64,000 nucleotides of DNA from Shewanella sp. Lineage in GTDB: Bacteria; Pseudomonadota; Gammaproteobacteria; Enterobacterales; Shewanellaceae. Position numbers and translations under genes: made by a program. Under the pieces are notes generated by a model that made no database searches, was not told the DNA's origin, and worked only from the letters and a program-made list of their open reading frames with translations. The first letter of the stretch is position 1; each line of letters begins with the position of its first letter. Below are positions 56,144-64,000 of this stretch, in pieces. Location of the stretch: NCBI RefSeq assembly GCF_013214165.1, contig NZ_JABSSM010000001.1, positions 62,001 through 126,000 on the forward strand, written 5' to 3'.

Positions 56144-57553
56144 TTAGGAATTTATTCTATTTGCTACAAATTCAATCGCTTTGGAGATTCTTTGCTCGCA
56201 ACGAGCCTTTCCAACCAAGAATAAGGTCAAATCCACGGCAGGAGACATCCCAGCTCCAGTAACTGCGACACGTAAAGGCATACCGACTTTGCCCATTCCT
56301 ACTTCTAATTCAGTAGCAGTATCTTCAATTGCTTGATGGATCTCTTCTAAGGTCCACTCATTTAGCTCAGCCAATTTCTTCTGAACGAGTTGCAGCGGCT
56401 CCATAGCAACCCCTCTAAGGTGCTTTTTAGCCGCAGTCGCATCAAACTCGGCAAAATCTTCAAAGAAGTAACGACTCGATGCTGCCATCTCCTTCAATGT
56501 TTTTGCACGTTCTGCCAAAGCAGTGACCACATCTGATAACACTGGACCATTACTGATATCGATACTTTGATCTGTCATGTGCCACTCTAGTTGCTTGGCA
56601 ACATAAACTGGATCGAGTTCTTTTATGTAGTGTTGATTCAACCAAATCAACTTATCGGTATTAAATGCCGAAGCGGCCTTATTGATATTTTCTAGTTTAA
56701 AGAGTTGCTTCATCTCATCGATAGAGAATATCTCTTGATCGCCATGTGACCAACCTAAACGCACTAGATAGTTAAGTAGTGCTTCGGGCAAGAAGCCATC
56801 ATCACGGTATTGCATGACACCAACTGCACCATGGCGCTTAGAAAGCTTGGTACCATCATCACCTAAAATCATAGCAACGTGAGCATATTCAGGAATTGGG
56901 GCACCTAATGCTTTTAAAATGTTGATTTGACGCGGGGTGTTATTGATATGGTCTTCACCTCGAACAACACAAGTGATCCCCATATCCCAATCATCAACAA
57001 CAACACAGAAGTTATAAGTAGGCGTTCCTTCGGTACGCGCGATAATAAGATCATCGAGCTCAGCGTTAGCAATTTCGATTCGACCACGAACATGATCGTC
57101 AAATACTACACTGCCCTCTTGCGGGTTTTTAAATCGGATAACAAAAGGCTCATCCGTGTTTCGGGGAGCCAGATCGCGACAGCGGCCATCATACTTTTGA
57201 CTCTCGCCTTTCTCAGCCTGCTCTTCACGCATCTTCTCGATGCGTTCACGTGAACAGTAGCACTTATAAGCACTGCCCTTATCTAACATCTGAGCAATGA
57301 TCTCATTGTAACGATCGAAACGTTTCGTCTGGTAATAAGGCCCATGTTCCCAATTAAGCCCTAACCACTCCATCCCATCAAGAATTGCCTGGCATGCTTC
57401 AGGTGTCGAACGTTCAATGTCGGTATCTTCAATGCGAAGAACGAACTCACCACTGTTGGCACGAGCATATAGCCATGAATAAAGAGCAGTACGAGCACCA
57501 CCGACATGTAAAAAACCGGTAGGACTTGGAGCAAAACGCGTCTTAGTTGTCAT
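56144..57553 (-). CDS. gltX: Glutamyl-tRNA synthetase
   Basis: A 469-residue class I aminoacyl-tRNA synthetase that charges tRNA-Glu. The HIGH-like signature is [18 protein letters not shown] (about residues 8-25) and the KMSKS-like one is GTKLSKRHG (about 237-245). The central domain includes the four-cysteine region around [15 protein letters not shown]. The start at 57553 (MTTKTRF) is preferred over a GTG three codons upstream because it gives the family start, though neither has an ideal ribosome site. It lies immediately upstream of the tRNA operon that includes five tRNA-Glu genes. Confidence 0.96.
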   Translation of the reverse strand: MTTKTRFAPSPTGFLHVGGARTALYSWLYARANSGEFVLRIEDTDIERSTPEACQAILDGMEWLGLNWEHGPYYQTKRFDRYNEIIAQMLDKGSAYKCYCSRERIEKMREEQAEKGESQKYDGRCRDLAPRNTDEPFVIRFKNPQEGSVVFDDHVRGRIEIANAELDDLIIARTEGTPTYNFCVVVDDWDMGITCVVRGEDHINNTPRQINILKALGAPIPEYAHVAMILGDDGTKLSKRHGAVGVMQYRDDGFLPEALLNYLVRLGWSHGDQEIFSIDEMKQLFKLENINKAASAFNTDKLIWLNQHYIKELDPVYVAKQLEWHMTDQSIDISNGPVLSDVVTALAERAKTLKEMAASSRYFFEDFAEFDATAAKKHLRGVAMEPLQLVQKKLAELNEWTLEEIHQAIEDTATELEVGMGKVGMPLRVAVTGAGMSPAVDLTLFLVGKARCEQRISKAIEFVANRINS

Positions 57554-57562
57554 AATGGACAC

Positions 57563-58035
57563 TAACCTATATAGAAAAGCCTAAATTCTAGACTGTACCA
57601 ATGAATGTGGCGCATATTCTAACAGCCAAACAGCCTCAGGGACATTACCAAGTGCTAAGAAGCGTATTCATCAACTTGATTATGTCGTCTTTATCTCGCT
57701 TTTGGCTTTAATTTAGACCTAATTCTTTATATACGCAGGATAAATGCAAACTGAGGCAATTGGAGTTGATATTCACCTTATATAAATGTGAGAGCATTCG
57801 ATTCACTCAAAATTCAACTCATCGCTATCAAGATGAGTATCAATATTCATTGTTCTTCTAAGCATCACGCGGCTTGGAGCCATTATGTGTAAGCACTCAG
57901 TGCGTCGTTTAAAAATAACAAGCAGCTAACGGCTAATGATTTTAATGATTTATCCCTACCAGAAGCTCGCCTTGGGTAACAATGCACCAGTCAGTGTAAA
58001 ATAACACCGGACACGCTTTTTTATCTAAAAAACCG
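57563..58035. other. Intergenic region between gltX and the tRNA-Val genes
   Basis: About 470 bases without an open frame that has a ribosome site. It should hold the divergent gltX promoter. I see no RNA gene in it. Confidence 0.5.
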
Positions 58036-58063
58036 TTGACACTAAATCGTTCCCCCCTATAAT
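58036..58063 (+). promoter_or_regulatory. Sigma-70 promoter of the tRNA-Val operon
   Basis: TTGACA (58036-58041) and TATAAT (58058-58063), both perfect consensus, are separated by 16 bases and followed by a GC-rich discriminator (ACGGCCC), typical of stable-RNA promoters. It lies 16 bases upstream of the first tRNA-Val gene. Confidence 0.88.
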
Positions 58064-58079
58064 ACGGCCCACACAGCGA

Positions 58080-58155
58080 GGTCGATTAGCTCAGCTGGGA
58101 GAGCACCTCCCTTACAAGGAGGGGGTCACTGGTTCGAGCCCAGTATCGACCACCA
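58080..58155 (+). tRNA. tRNA-Val (TAC), copy 1
   Basis: A 76-base gene starting GGTCGATTAGCTCAGCTGGG with anticodon loop CTTACAA (TAC), anticodon arm CTCC/GGAG and encoded CCA. The three tRNA-Val copies are identical over their whole length. Confidence 0.97.
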
Positions 58156-58201
58156 TGTTTCTGTTTAATATGAAATAAATTGTGTGATATAGAGAGTCCC
58201 A

Positions 58202-58277
58202 GGTCGATTAGCTCAGCTGGGAGAGCACCTCCCTTACAAGGAGGGGGTCACTGGTTCGAGCCCAGTATCGACCACCA
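58202..58277 (+). tRNA. tRNA-Val (TAC), copy 2
   Basis: Identical to copy 1, separated from it by a 46-base spacer. The bases AGTCCCA precede this copy and copy 3. Confidence 0.97.
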
Positions 58278-58338
58278 TTTTCTTACGGCTTATGCGAATA
58301 AGTGACTAAGAAAATACCCAGTAAAAACGAAAGTCCCA

Positions 58339-58414
58339 GGTCGATTAGCTCAGCTGGGAGAGCACCTCCCTTACAAGGAGGGGGTCACTGGTTCGAGCCC
58401 AGTATCGACCACCA
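58339..58414 (+). tRNA. tRNA-Val (TAC), copy 3
   Basis: Identical to copies 1 and 2, with the same 76-base length and encoded CCA, after a 61-base spacer. Confidence 0.97.
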
Positions 58415-58621
58415 TTTTCTGCCTGCGTAAATAGTAAATCCCTCAACATTAATCCCGTTAAAATTAATATAAAAACCAATTTATACCGCTAATTTCGAGA
58501 CCTTTGTTTATCGAATAACACAGCTAGTCGCTATAATATTTCCCGATATGAAAGCCATTACAGCCCCATTCTAGCTAAGTTCAACTATTCTTCAGATATA
58601 ACATTAATTGAGATCTATCCT

Positions 58622-58849
58622 ATGGCAGATGTCAGTCAATCCGCCTCCCTGAGCAGCATAGCAGCTTACCTTAAGCTAACTCATAACTGCGATGAAGCCT
58701 CTGCGTTAGTTGAAGCGAAAGAAGTCATGCACAATCTTGTCAGTATGAGACAGAAAGGGTTTATCACCGGCTGGTATTTCGACGAACTGGGCCACTTAGA
58801 ATTACTCCCCAGCGACGCTATCTCGAAACGAATCAACCCAGAAAAATAA
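58622..58849 (+). CDS. Small hypothetical protein
   Basis: A 75-residue protein starting MADVSQSASLSSIAAYLKLT. It is acidic and mostly helical with a short C-terminal strand pair (KGFITGWYFDELGHLELLP). There is no signal peptide or cysteine-rich site. I do not recognise a family. The ribosome site is weak (GAGAT about 10 bases before the ATG). A perfect 12-bp terminator hairpin follows, which supports a real transcript. It may be a lineage-restricted small protein. Confidence 0.6.
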   Translation: MADVSQSASLSSIAAYLKLTHNCDEASALVEAKEVMHNLVSMRQKGFITGWYFDELGHLELLPSDAISKRINPEK

Positions 58850-58870
58850 CTAATCGGACTCCCCCTCCAG

Positions 58871-58906
58871 ATTAAGTAAAGCTTATGCTTTACTTAATTA
58901 GTTTTT
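58871..58906 (+). terminator. Terminator of the small hypothetical gene at 58622
   Basis: ATTAAGTAAAGC and GCTTTACTTAAT form a perfect 12-bp stem with a TTAT loop, followed by TAGTTTTT. Confidence 0.78.
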
Positions 58907-58947
58907 GATGTAATAGTAAAATGACTTTCAGCTAATAAATTATCTAT

Positions 58948-60228
58948 ATGAGTCCATTTCAGCACAGCCAGCCACACTTAAAAGCGATAAATTCGGACTC
59001 TAACAACGAGAAACGCAGCAGCAATAATATTCTCTATATTACCCTACTGGTTACCTTGATCAGCGTTGCCGGCATCGCCCTACCCTATCCGATATTGGCA
59101 CCACTGTTTGCTGAAGGGACATCACCACTGACTCAATTCTTAGATCTCCCTTCTGAGATACTGTTAGGCATAGTATTAGGAATTTATCCGCTAGGAATTA
59201 TCATAGGCAGTAGCGTTATTGGCGCAATATCAGATAATTACGGCCGTAAAAAATTATTAACTCTAACGTTATTGGGCAGCGCCCTAGGCTATAGTTTAAC
59301 CGCTATTGCCGCCGTTTCTGAGCACTTTCTCCTCTTCTGTATCTCGCGTTTACTCACAGGATTATGTGAAGGCAATATTGCTATCGCACGTGCAATTGCA
59401 GCCGATCTCCACCCCATTATAGACAAGACGCGCAGCTTTTCTCTGATAAGCTCTATGGGATATGGCGGTTACTTACTCGGTCCCTTGGCTGGGGGATACC
59501 TGATTATGGCAGGCATAGATATGGTGTTCTGGGTAGCGGCACTCGCCTGCCTGATCTGCGCCCTGATCAGTCATCTTTTACTGCCCAAGAGCTTAGATAA
59601 ACCCGATACAAATGCCGAGACAGGATCAAGCCTGTCTCTGCTATCGCAACCGGATCTGAGGCGTTTCTTTGTGCTTTATCTCTTCTTGACTATGGGGGTC
59701 AATCTTTATTATGAGTATTATCCCCTGTACTTGGTAAGAGAGTTTGGCTATCTTGCTGTCGATATCAGCTGGGCCACTGTATTTCTTACTACATGCATGA
59801 TTCTAACCAGTATTTTTATCAACCCCATCATACAAAGAAAGCTAGATCACCCTTATGCGGGTCTATTGGGAATATTCCTTTTCGGCTCAGCTCTGGCTGC
59901 ATTACCCTTTTTTATCGGTCAAGCTTACCTGATCACATTTGCCTTAATGGGCGCCGGCATCGCCATTTACAACGGTTTCCTTCCTGCTTACCTTTCTCAT
60001 TCCTATGAAAACCGGGCACAAGGCAAGCTAATGGGCATGCTAGTGACCATTTTCTGTCTGGGTAATTTACTCGCGGCCTTAGTGGGCGGTGTGGTTTCTA
60101 TGTTTGATGTGAAGTGGGCACTGCTATTGGGCTCATCGATTACCTTCACAGCAGGCATCATCTTCTACCATGGACACTTTAAGGCAAAAATTTGGCCTTT
60201 TCAGAAAAACAAGTGCAGTGAGTCATAA
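58948..60228 (+). CDS. MFS transporter
   Basis: A 426-residue protein with about 12 membrane segments. A 30-residue soluble N-terminus precedes the first helix. The MFS motif A appears as GAISDNYGRKKLLTLTLLGS (about residues 94-113), and RLLTGLCEGNIAIARA and GYGGYLLGPLAGGYL are in the expected positions (drug:H+ antiporter-type motifs). The substrate is unknown. No clear ribosome site is visible before the ATG. It is convergent with the next MFS gene, with a 13-base gap between stop codons. Confidence 0.82.
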   Translation: MSPFQHSQPHLKAINSDSNNEKRSSNNILYITLLVTLISVAGIALPYPILAPLFAEGTSPLTQFLDLPSEILLGIVLGIYPLGIIIGSSVIGAISDNYGRKKLLTLTLLGSALGYSLTAIAAVSEHFLLFCISRLLTGLCEGNIAIARAIAADLHPIIDKTRSFSLISSMGYGGYLLGPLAGGYLIMAGIDMVFWVAALACLICALISHLLLPKSLDKPDTNAETGSSLSLLSQPDLRRFFVLYLFLTMGVNLYYEYYPLYLVREFGYLAVDISWATVFLTTCMILTSIFINPIIQRKLDHPYAGLLGIFLFGSALAALPFFIGQAYLITFALMGAGIAIYNGFLPAYLSHSYENRAQGKLMGMLVTIFCLGNLLAALVGGVVSMFDVKWALLLGSSITFTAGIIFYHGHFKAKIWPFQKNKCSES

Positions 60229-60241
60229 CTCACAAGCATAG

Positions 60242-61513
60242 TTAGCTATGACTTGCATGGACTGACAATATCATCGACTCATCCTTAGTCAATCTCAGTA
60301 AAACCAGGCTCAAGAGCAGCATAACCATACTTGAGCCAAGCACCACGCCTTCCCAGCCCCAATGATGCCAAAATGGCATCAATAAGGGTCCACCCAAGGC
60401 GGCTCCCAGATAATAACTACACAGATAAAGAGACGTCGCCTTGGCTCGGTGACGCTTTACCCTGTGGGTGACCCAGGCATTACAACCACTGTGGATAAAG
60501 AAAAAACCGAATGCTGTCATCAGGAATCCCAGACAGATGAATACGCCGGTATCGACTAGCGTCATCAAGGAGCCTAAAAACATCAGCAACAGAGATAATC
60601 GAAACAGAGTCCGCCGCCCGAAGCGCGTAATCCAACGACCGGAATGATAAGACGCCCAGGTACCGCTCAGATAACAGAGGAAAATAAGGGTCACCTCGAA
60701 GCGGCCCCAGCTAAACGGCGCCGACATCAGGTGGAGCTGAATGAAACTGAATTGATTCACCATGACCAGAAAAGCCAGGCCGCCAACTAGGTAAATTTGT
60801 CTGAGCTTGGCATCACGCAGATGCACCACAAAGCCATTAAGATCTTCAGCCCTGAACATGCTGCCCCTCGCTTTGGGCTCTTCTTGGCTCTTTAACTTAG
60901 TGGTATTGGGCAGCAAATAATGTACTAAGAGCACACCTGCAATCGAGATAGCTAAAATAACCAAGATCACTTGCTGCCAATGTAAGTGTAATGACAGGGC
61001 GCCGCCGATCAAACGACCTAAGATCCCGCCGATGCTATTCGCTGCAATATAGACTCCCCCCGCCTTTAGCATGGATGCTTGGCTCAGCTCGTCCTTAAAA
61101 TAAGCCATGGCAATGGCAGGAACGGCCGCGAGCAAGACTCCCTGCAACAATCGTAAGAGTACGAGAGATGGAAAATCTGCCACAAAGATCATCAGGACAT
61201 CGGTCAACAATAGTAGGTATAAGCTGATCATCAAGGGCGTCTTACGTCCGATCCTGTCGGATAGCAAGGCATAAAACAACAGTGAAAACGCCATGGCAAA
61301 GCTAGTGACCGAGAGTAACAAGGTCGAGTGACTGATATCGACATCGAAGGTCTCGGCAATCAAAGGCAAGATGCCTTGCACTAAGTAGAGGTTGATATAG
61401 ATGACCACAGAGGCGATAGACAAGCCCCAAATAAGCCTTAGCTCTTTATTTTTAATGTTTGTGTTATCAGTTAAAGACATAGGCCCAAGTCGATGGTCGA
61501 ACTCCATAGACAT
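60242..61513 (-). CDS. MFS transporter, YnfM/arabinose-efflux-like
   Basis: A 423-residue protein with about 12 membrane segments; motif A is seen in LSDRIGRKTPLMISLYLLL (about residues 80-100). The overall layout resembles YnfM-type efflux transporters. The ATG at 61480 (MSLTDNTNIK) is an alternative start. It diverges from the LysR-type regulator at 61578 and shares its 64-base promoter region, so it is probably the regulator's target. Confidence 0.83.
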   Translation of the reverse strand: MSMEFDHRLGPMSLTDNTNIKNKELRLIWGLSIASVVIYINLYLVQGILPLIAETFDVDISHSTLLLSVTSFAMAFSLLFYALLSDRIGRKTPLMISLYLLLLTDVLMIFVADFPSLVLLRLLQGVLLAAVPAIAMAYFKDELSQASMLKAGGVYIAANSIGGILGRLIGGALSLHLHWQQVILVILAISIAGVLLVHYLLPNTTKLKSQEEPKARGSMFRAEDLNGFVVHLRDAKLRQIYLVGGLAFLVMVNQFSFIQLHLMSAPFSWGRFEVTLIFLCYLSGTWASYHSGRWITRFGRRTLFRLSLLLMFLGSLMTLVDTGVFICLGFLMTAFGFFFIHSGCNAWVTHRVKRHRAKATSLYLCSYYLGAALGGPLLMPFWHHWGWEGVVLGSSMVMLLLSLVLLRLTKDESMILSVHASHS

Positions 61514-61577
61514 AGGTTAGCACCGAGGTTAACATAACAATAATAGATTATATCAATCAAAGTCATTGATTATTGTT

Positions 61578-62456
61578 ATGGATATACGACAACTTAAGCA
61601 TCTCGATGCCCTGGTAAAAACAGCCAGCTTCACTAAGGCGGCCCAGAGCCTGAATATGGCCCAGCCGGCTTTAAGCCAGAGTATCAAACGCCTCGAGAGC
61701 TCCTTAGGCGTCACTCTGGTGAACAGGGCTAGCCCAGGCAACAAACAGCTTAGTCTCACCGCAGAAGGTAAGGTGCTGCATCAGCATGCCCTGTTGATCA
61801 TCAAGCAAATGAAGCAGGCCGAGACCCACATCAAGTCAATGGCAAACTTGACTAAGGGAGAGGTCAGGATCGGCGTGCCTGGCATGCTTGGCTCCTTCTA
61901 CCTGCCCTCACGCCTGATGGCATTTCGTCATCAATACCCAGATCTTAAACTGTGCCTGTTCGAAGGGGGAACCCGGGACTCGCTCAAGATGCTTGCCCGT
62001 GAAGAGGTGGATATCGCCATCATCACCGCCCAAGATCTTAGCCCTGAGTTTGACAGCCACCTGTTGCTAAGGGAACAGATGGTGGTCGCCATGGGACCTG
62101 AACACCCCCTGGCAGCACAGCCGAGCATCAGTTTAGAAGCCTTCTTCGAACATGAGCTGGTGATGTTCAAACCCGGCTACTTTCATCGGGAATGGATGTT
62201 AACCCAAGCTAAATCCTTGGGGCTCAGAGCCAATATTGCCTTCGAAACCAACCTTATCAACCTTATCAAGCAAGTAGTATCACAAGGTTTTGCCATCACC
62301 AGCGTGCTGGAGATGGTGATCGGCGATAAGGACGATATTTTGGCTAAACCCTTTCAGCCTCAAGTGTTTCTCGATCTGCATATCGCCTGGAAAAAACAGC
62401 GCCCCATCAGCCAGGCTGACCGGGCCTTCGTTGATTTCTTGATGAAAAACAGGTGA
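61578..62456 (+). CDS. LysR-family transcriptional regulator
   Basis: A 292-residue regulator. The N-terminal winged helix is typical (MDIRQLKHLDALVKTASFTK, then AQSLNMAQPALSQSIKRLE), followed by the ligand-binding domain (GEVRIGVPGMLGSFYLP and VDIAIITAQDL). The start at 61578 is used rather than a TTG four codons upstream. The effector is unknown. It diverges from the MFS gene, which implies control of that transporter and autoregulation. Confidence 0.88.
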   Translation: MDIRQLKHLDALVKTASFTKAAQSLNMAQPALSQSIKRLESSLGVTLVNRASPGNKQLSLTAEGKVLHQHALLIIKQMKQAETHIKSMANLTKGEVRIGVPGMLGSFYLPSRLMAFRHQYPDLKLCLFEGGTRDSLKMLAREEVDIAIITAQDLSPEFDSHLLLREQMVVAMGPEHPLAAQPSISLEAFFEHELVMFKPGYFHREWMLTQAKSLGLRANIAFETNLINLIKQVVSQGFAITSVLEMVIGDKDDILAKPFQPQVFLDLHIAWKKQRPISQADRAFVDFLMKNR

Positions 62457-62510
62457 TGCTTAGTTTATAGCCGTGATAAAATCATCGCCACATAGCCAGA
62501 ATAAAAGCAT

Positions 62511-62528
62511 TTATACCGATTGGTATTA
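62511..62528. repeat. Dispersed ATACCGATTGGTAT palindromic motif (copy 3)
   Basis: TTATACCGATTGGTATTA lies 15 bases before the FKBP gene start. It is nearly identical to the motif at 54209. Confidence 0.55.
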
Positions 62529-62542
62529 ACTGAGACAAACAG

Positions 62543-62884
62543 ATGAATAGTGAATTACACGTAACAGACATAAAGATTGGCGACGGCAAAGAATTAGTCA
62601 AAGGCGCCTTGATCACCACCCAATATGAAGGTTTTTTGCAAGATGGAAGTAAATTTGATTCTTCCTACGACAAGGGCAAGGCATTTCAATGTGTCATAGG
62701 CACGGGCCGAGTGATCAAGGGCTGGGATATCGGCTTAATGGGGATGAAGGTCGGCGGTAAGCGTAAGCTCGAGGTCCCGGCTCATCTCGCCTATGGAGAG
62801 CGTCAAATAGGGTCTATGATCCCAGCTAATTCTGATCTATTTTTCGAGATTGAGCTATTAGAAGTGCTCACAAGAGATGACTAA
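62543..62884 (+). CDS. FKBP-type peptidyl-prolyl cis-trans isomerase
   Basis: A 113-residue single-domain FKBP. Conserved residues occur in the blocks GALITTQYEGFLQDGSKFDSS, IGTGRVIKGWDIGLMGMKVGG and KRKLEVPAHLAYGERQIGSM. There is no signal peptide, so it is cytoplasmic, and no SlyD-type insert or metal-binding tail is present. It should accelerate proline isomerisation in protein folding. The gene starts just after the third copy of the dispersed motif and is monocistronic. Confidence 0.92.
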   Translation: MNSELHVTDIKIGDGKELVKGALITTQYEGFLQDGSKFDSSYDKGKAFQCVIGTGRVIKGWDIGLMGMKVGGKRKLEVPAHLAYGERQIGSMIPANSDLFFEIELLEVLTRDD

Positions 62885-62977
62885 CCTGCATTGAGTTTAA
62901 TCATATAGAGCCAGTTCAACCTGACCCTATGTGGCAACGAGTCTATTAGAGAATACCCTCCAACAGACTAGCATCCG

Positions 62978-63634
62978 CTAGACGGCATCAAACTGATTCT
63001 CTGGCATAGCCTGGATAAATGCATCTAATTGATTACAATTTTCGGTGACACGTACAATATTAGGATAGCGGGTCAAATCCACCTTGAAGCGGTGGGCGTT
63101 GTATACCTGTGGAACTAAACACAGATCCACTAAGGTCACGCTGTCACCGAAGCAGAAACGTCCGCCATGCTGCTCGAGTTGTTGTTCCAATGCACCGAAT
63201 CCTTCATTTATCCAGTGATGATACCAGGCAGATTTAGCCTCATCGGCTATGCCAATCTCGCCGGCCAAGTACTGCAGCACCTTAAGATTGTTGAGCGGAT
63301 GAATTTCACAGGCTATAGACAATGCGAGGGCGCGCACTAGTGCCTTAGATTTGGCTTCGGTAGGAAGCAGAGCACCCTGTGGATAGCAGTCTTCCAGATA
63401 CTCGAGAATAGCCATAGATTGCGACAACACGAACTCATTACCACAGTCATCGATATCGACTAAGGTCGGTACCAACTCCTGGGGATTTAGCTTGGCATAA
63501 TCGGCCTTATGCTGCTCACCGCCATCTTTCACCAAGTGCACTGATAACAAGTCGGCATCGAGTCCCTTAAGGTTCAAGGCAATTCGGACTCTATATGCGG
63601 CGCTCGAACGCCAGTATCCGTATAATTTCAACAT
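62978..63634 (-). CDS. maiA: Maleylacetoacetate isomerase
   Basis: A 218-residue zeta-class glutathione transferase that converts maleylacetoacetate to fumarylacetoacetate in the homogentisate pathway of tyrosine breakdown. The N-terminal GSH-binding domain is MLKLYGYWRSSAAYRVRIAL, with the zeta SS-x-x-x-R-V-R-I-A-L pattern (the usual SSC Cys is Ala), then LVPTLVDIDD and LSQSMAILEYLE. The C-terminal helical domain follows (CEIHPLNNLKVLQYL). AAGGA lies about 6 bases before the ATG at 63634. It is downstream of the fumarylacetoacetase gene on the same strand, but a hairpin and a tandem repeat separate them. Confidence 0.92.
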   Translation of the reverse strand: MLKLYGYWRSSAAYRVRIALNLKGLDADLLSVHLVKDGGEQHKADYAKLNPQELVPTLVDIDDCGNEFVLSQSMAILEYLEDCYPQGALLPTEAKSKALVRALALSIACEIHPLNNLKVLQYLAGEIGIADEAKSAWYHHWINEGFGALEQQLEQHGGRFCFGDSVTLVDLCLVPQVYNAHRFKVDLTRYPNIVRVTENCNQLDAFIQAMPENQFDAV

Positions 63635-63642
63635 CATACATC

Positions 63643-63698
63643 CTTAAAAATTTGGGCTTAAAAATTTGGACTTAAAAATTTGGACTTAAAAGTCTGGG
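63643..63698. repeat. Four tandem 14-bp repeats in the maiA leader
   Basis: Four consecutive copies of CTTAAAAATTTGGR, the fourth diverged (CTTAAAAGTCTGGG), lie just upstream of the maiA start and end near a hairpin. Confidence 0.92.
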
Positions 63699-63702
63699 CT
63701 TA

Positions 63703-63740
63703 CAAAAACGGGGCTAATCCGATTGAATTAGCCCCGTTCT
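63703..63740 (-). terminator. Terminator or attenuator between fahA and maiA
   Basis: On the minus strand AACGGGGCTAAT and ATTAGCCCCGTT form a perfect 12-bp stem followed by TTTTTG. It lies about 20 bases after the fumarylacetoacetase gene stop codon. Confidence 0.78.
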
Positions 63741-63758
63741 TATCACATATTGTAAAAG

Positions 63759-64000
63759 TTAACCTTTATATTCGACGATTTGCTGATCGATTGAACCGAA
63801 AATAGTCTGCTCATTATCATCGAGCATCTCGATACGGACCCGATCGCCAAATTTCATAAATGAGGTCGATGGTTTACCATCGGCAATCGTTTCTAGCATG
63901 CGCGTCTCGGCCAAACAGCTGGACCCCGCCGAACGATCATAGTTTGAGATGGTACCCGAACCTATGATGGCACCAGCGCCTAAGGGTCTGGTCATGGCAA
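63759..64000 (-). CDS. Fumarylacetoacetate hydrolase family protein (partial, continues beyond the window)
   Basis: The last 80 or so codons of a minus-strand gene that runs off the end of the window. The preserved part MTRPLGAGAIIGSGTISNYD, then SSCLAETRMLETIADG and KFGDRVRIEMLDDNEQTIFGSID are typical of the C-terminus of bacterial fumarylacetoacetase. Such enzymes cleave fumarylacetoacetate to fumarate and acetoacetate, the step after maleylacetoacetate isomerase, which is encoded next. The pair therefore belongs to tyrosine/homogentisate degradation. The internal ATG at 63995 is not the true start. Confidence 0.85.
   Translation of the reverse strand, partial: AMTRPLGAGAIIGSGTISNYDRSAGSSCLAETRMLETIADGKPSTSFMKFGDRVRIEMLDDNEQTIFGSIDQQIVEYKG

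Overview
The window reads as chromosomal DNA of a marine gammaproteobacterium, most likely Shewanella. The evidence is the moderate G+C content, the iscRSUA-hscBA-fdx-iscX-ndk block flanked by cysE, trmJ and suhB, the queA-tgt-yajC-secD-secF order, the large TonB-dependent receptor and the tRNA sequences. The genus is an inference from protein resemblance and gene order; the species cannot be told from the sequence alone.

Layout. 1-0.6 kb holds a scar where fragments of two unrelated genes meet (a CxxCH protein and an AraC-type regulator). 0.9-3.7 kb is a TonB-dependent receptor. 4.5-13.6 kb is the housekeeping iron-sulfur assembly region with ndk, the ISC operon behind two IscR-type operator sites, cysE, trmJ and the divergent suhB. 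13.9-24.5 kb holds single genes (psiE, yaeQ, a siroheme-synthase N-terminal-type dehydrogenase, a DUF2007 protein), the Sec accessory and queuosine block (secF, secD, yajC, tgt, queA), acpH, an RluA-type pseudouridine synthase and small hypothetical genes.

25.1-43.9 kb is a compact, all-plus-strand exopolysaccharide locus of 14 tightly spaced or overlapping genes: five GT4 and one GT2 glycosyltransferases, one TIGR03087-like GT4 enzyme (counted among the five), a nucleotidyltransferase-like protein, a divergent NodB deacetylase, an alkaline-phosphatase-superfamily enzyme, a Wzz/GumC-type copolymerase with a degenerate kinase-like domain, a Wza-type lipoprotein, a Wzy/WaaL-type membrane protein, a Wzx flippase, an uncharacterised membrane protein and a PEGA/OmpA-like lipoprotein. 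This is the least conventional part of the window. It carries assembly and export parts but no initiating sugar-phosphate transferase, no nucleotide-sugar biosynthesis genes and no recognisable tyrosine-phosphatase partner.

43.9-54.1 kb returns to mixed genes, mostly on the minus strand: sstT, cheV, a ClsC-like phospholipase D, a protein phosphatase, a DEAD-box helicase and a two-gene alkylation-repair operon (Ada/AlkA fusion plus ogt), then an ABC exporter on the plus strand. 54.3-58.4 kb is a tRNA region: an Ala-(Glu)x5-Ala operon directly downstream of gltX, interleaved with repeated spacers and two degenerate tRNA-Glu-like elements, then three tRNA-Val genes on the opposite strand. 58.6-64 kb holds a small hypothetical gene, two MFS transporters, a LysR regulator, an FKBP peptidyl-prolyl isomerase and the end of a tyrosine/homogentisate pathway cluster (maiA and a truncated fumarylacetoacetase gene).
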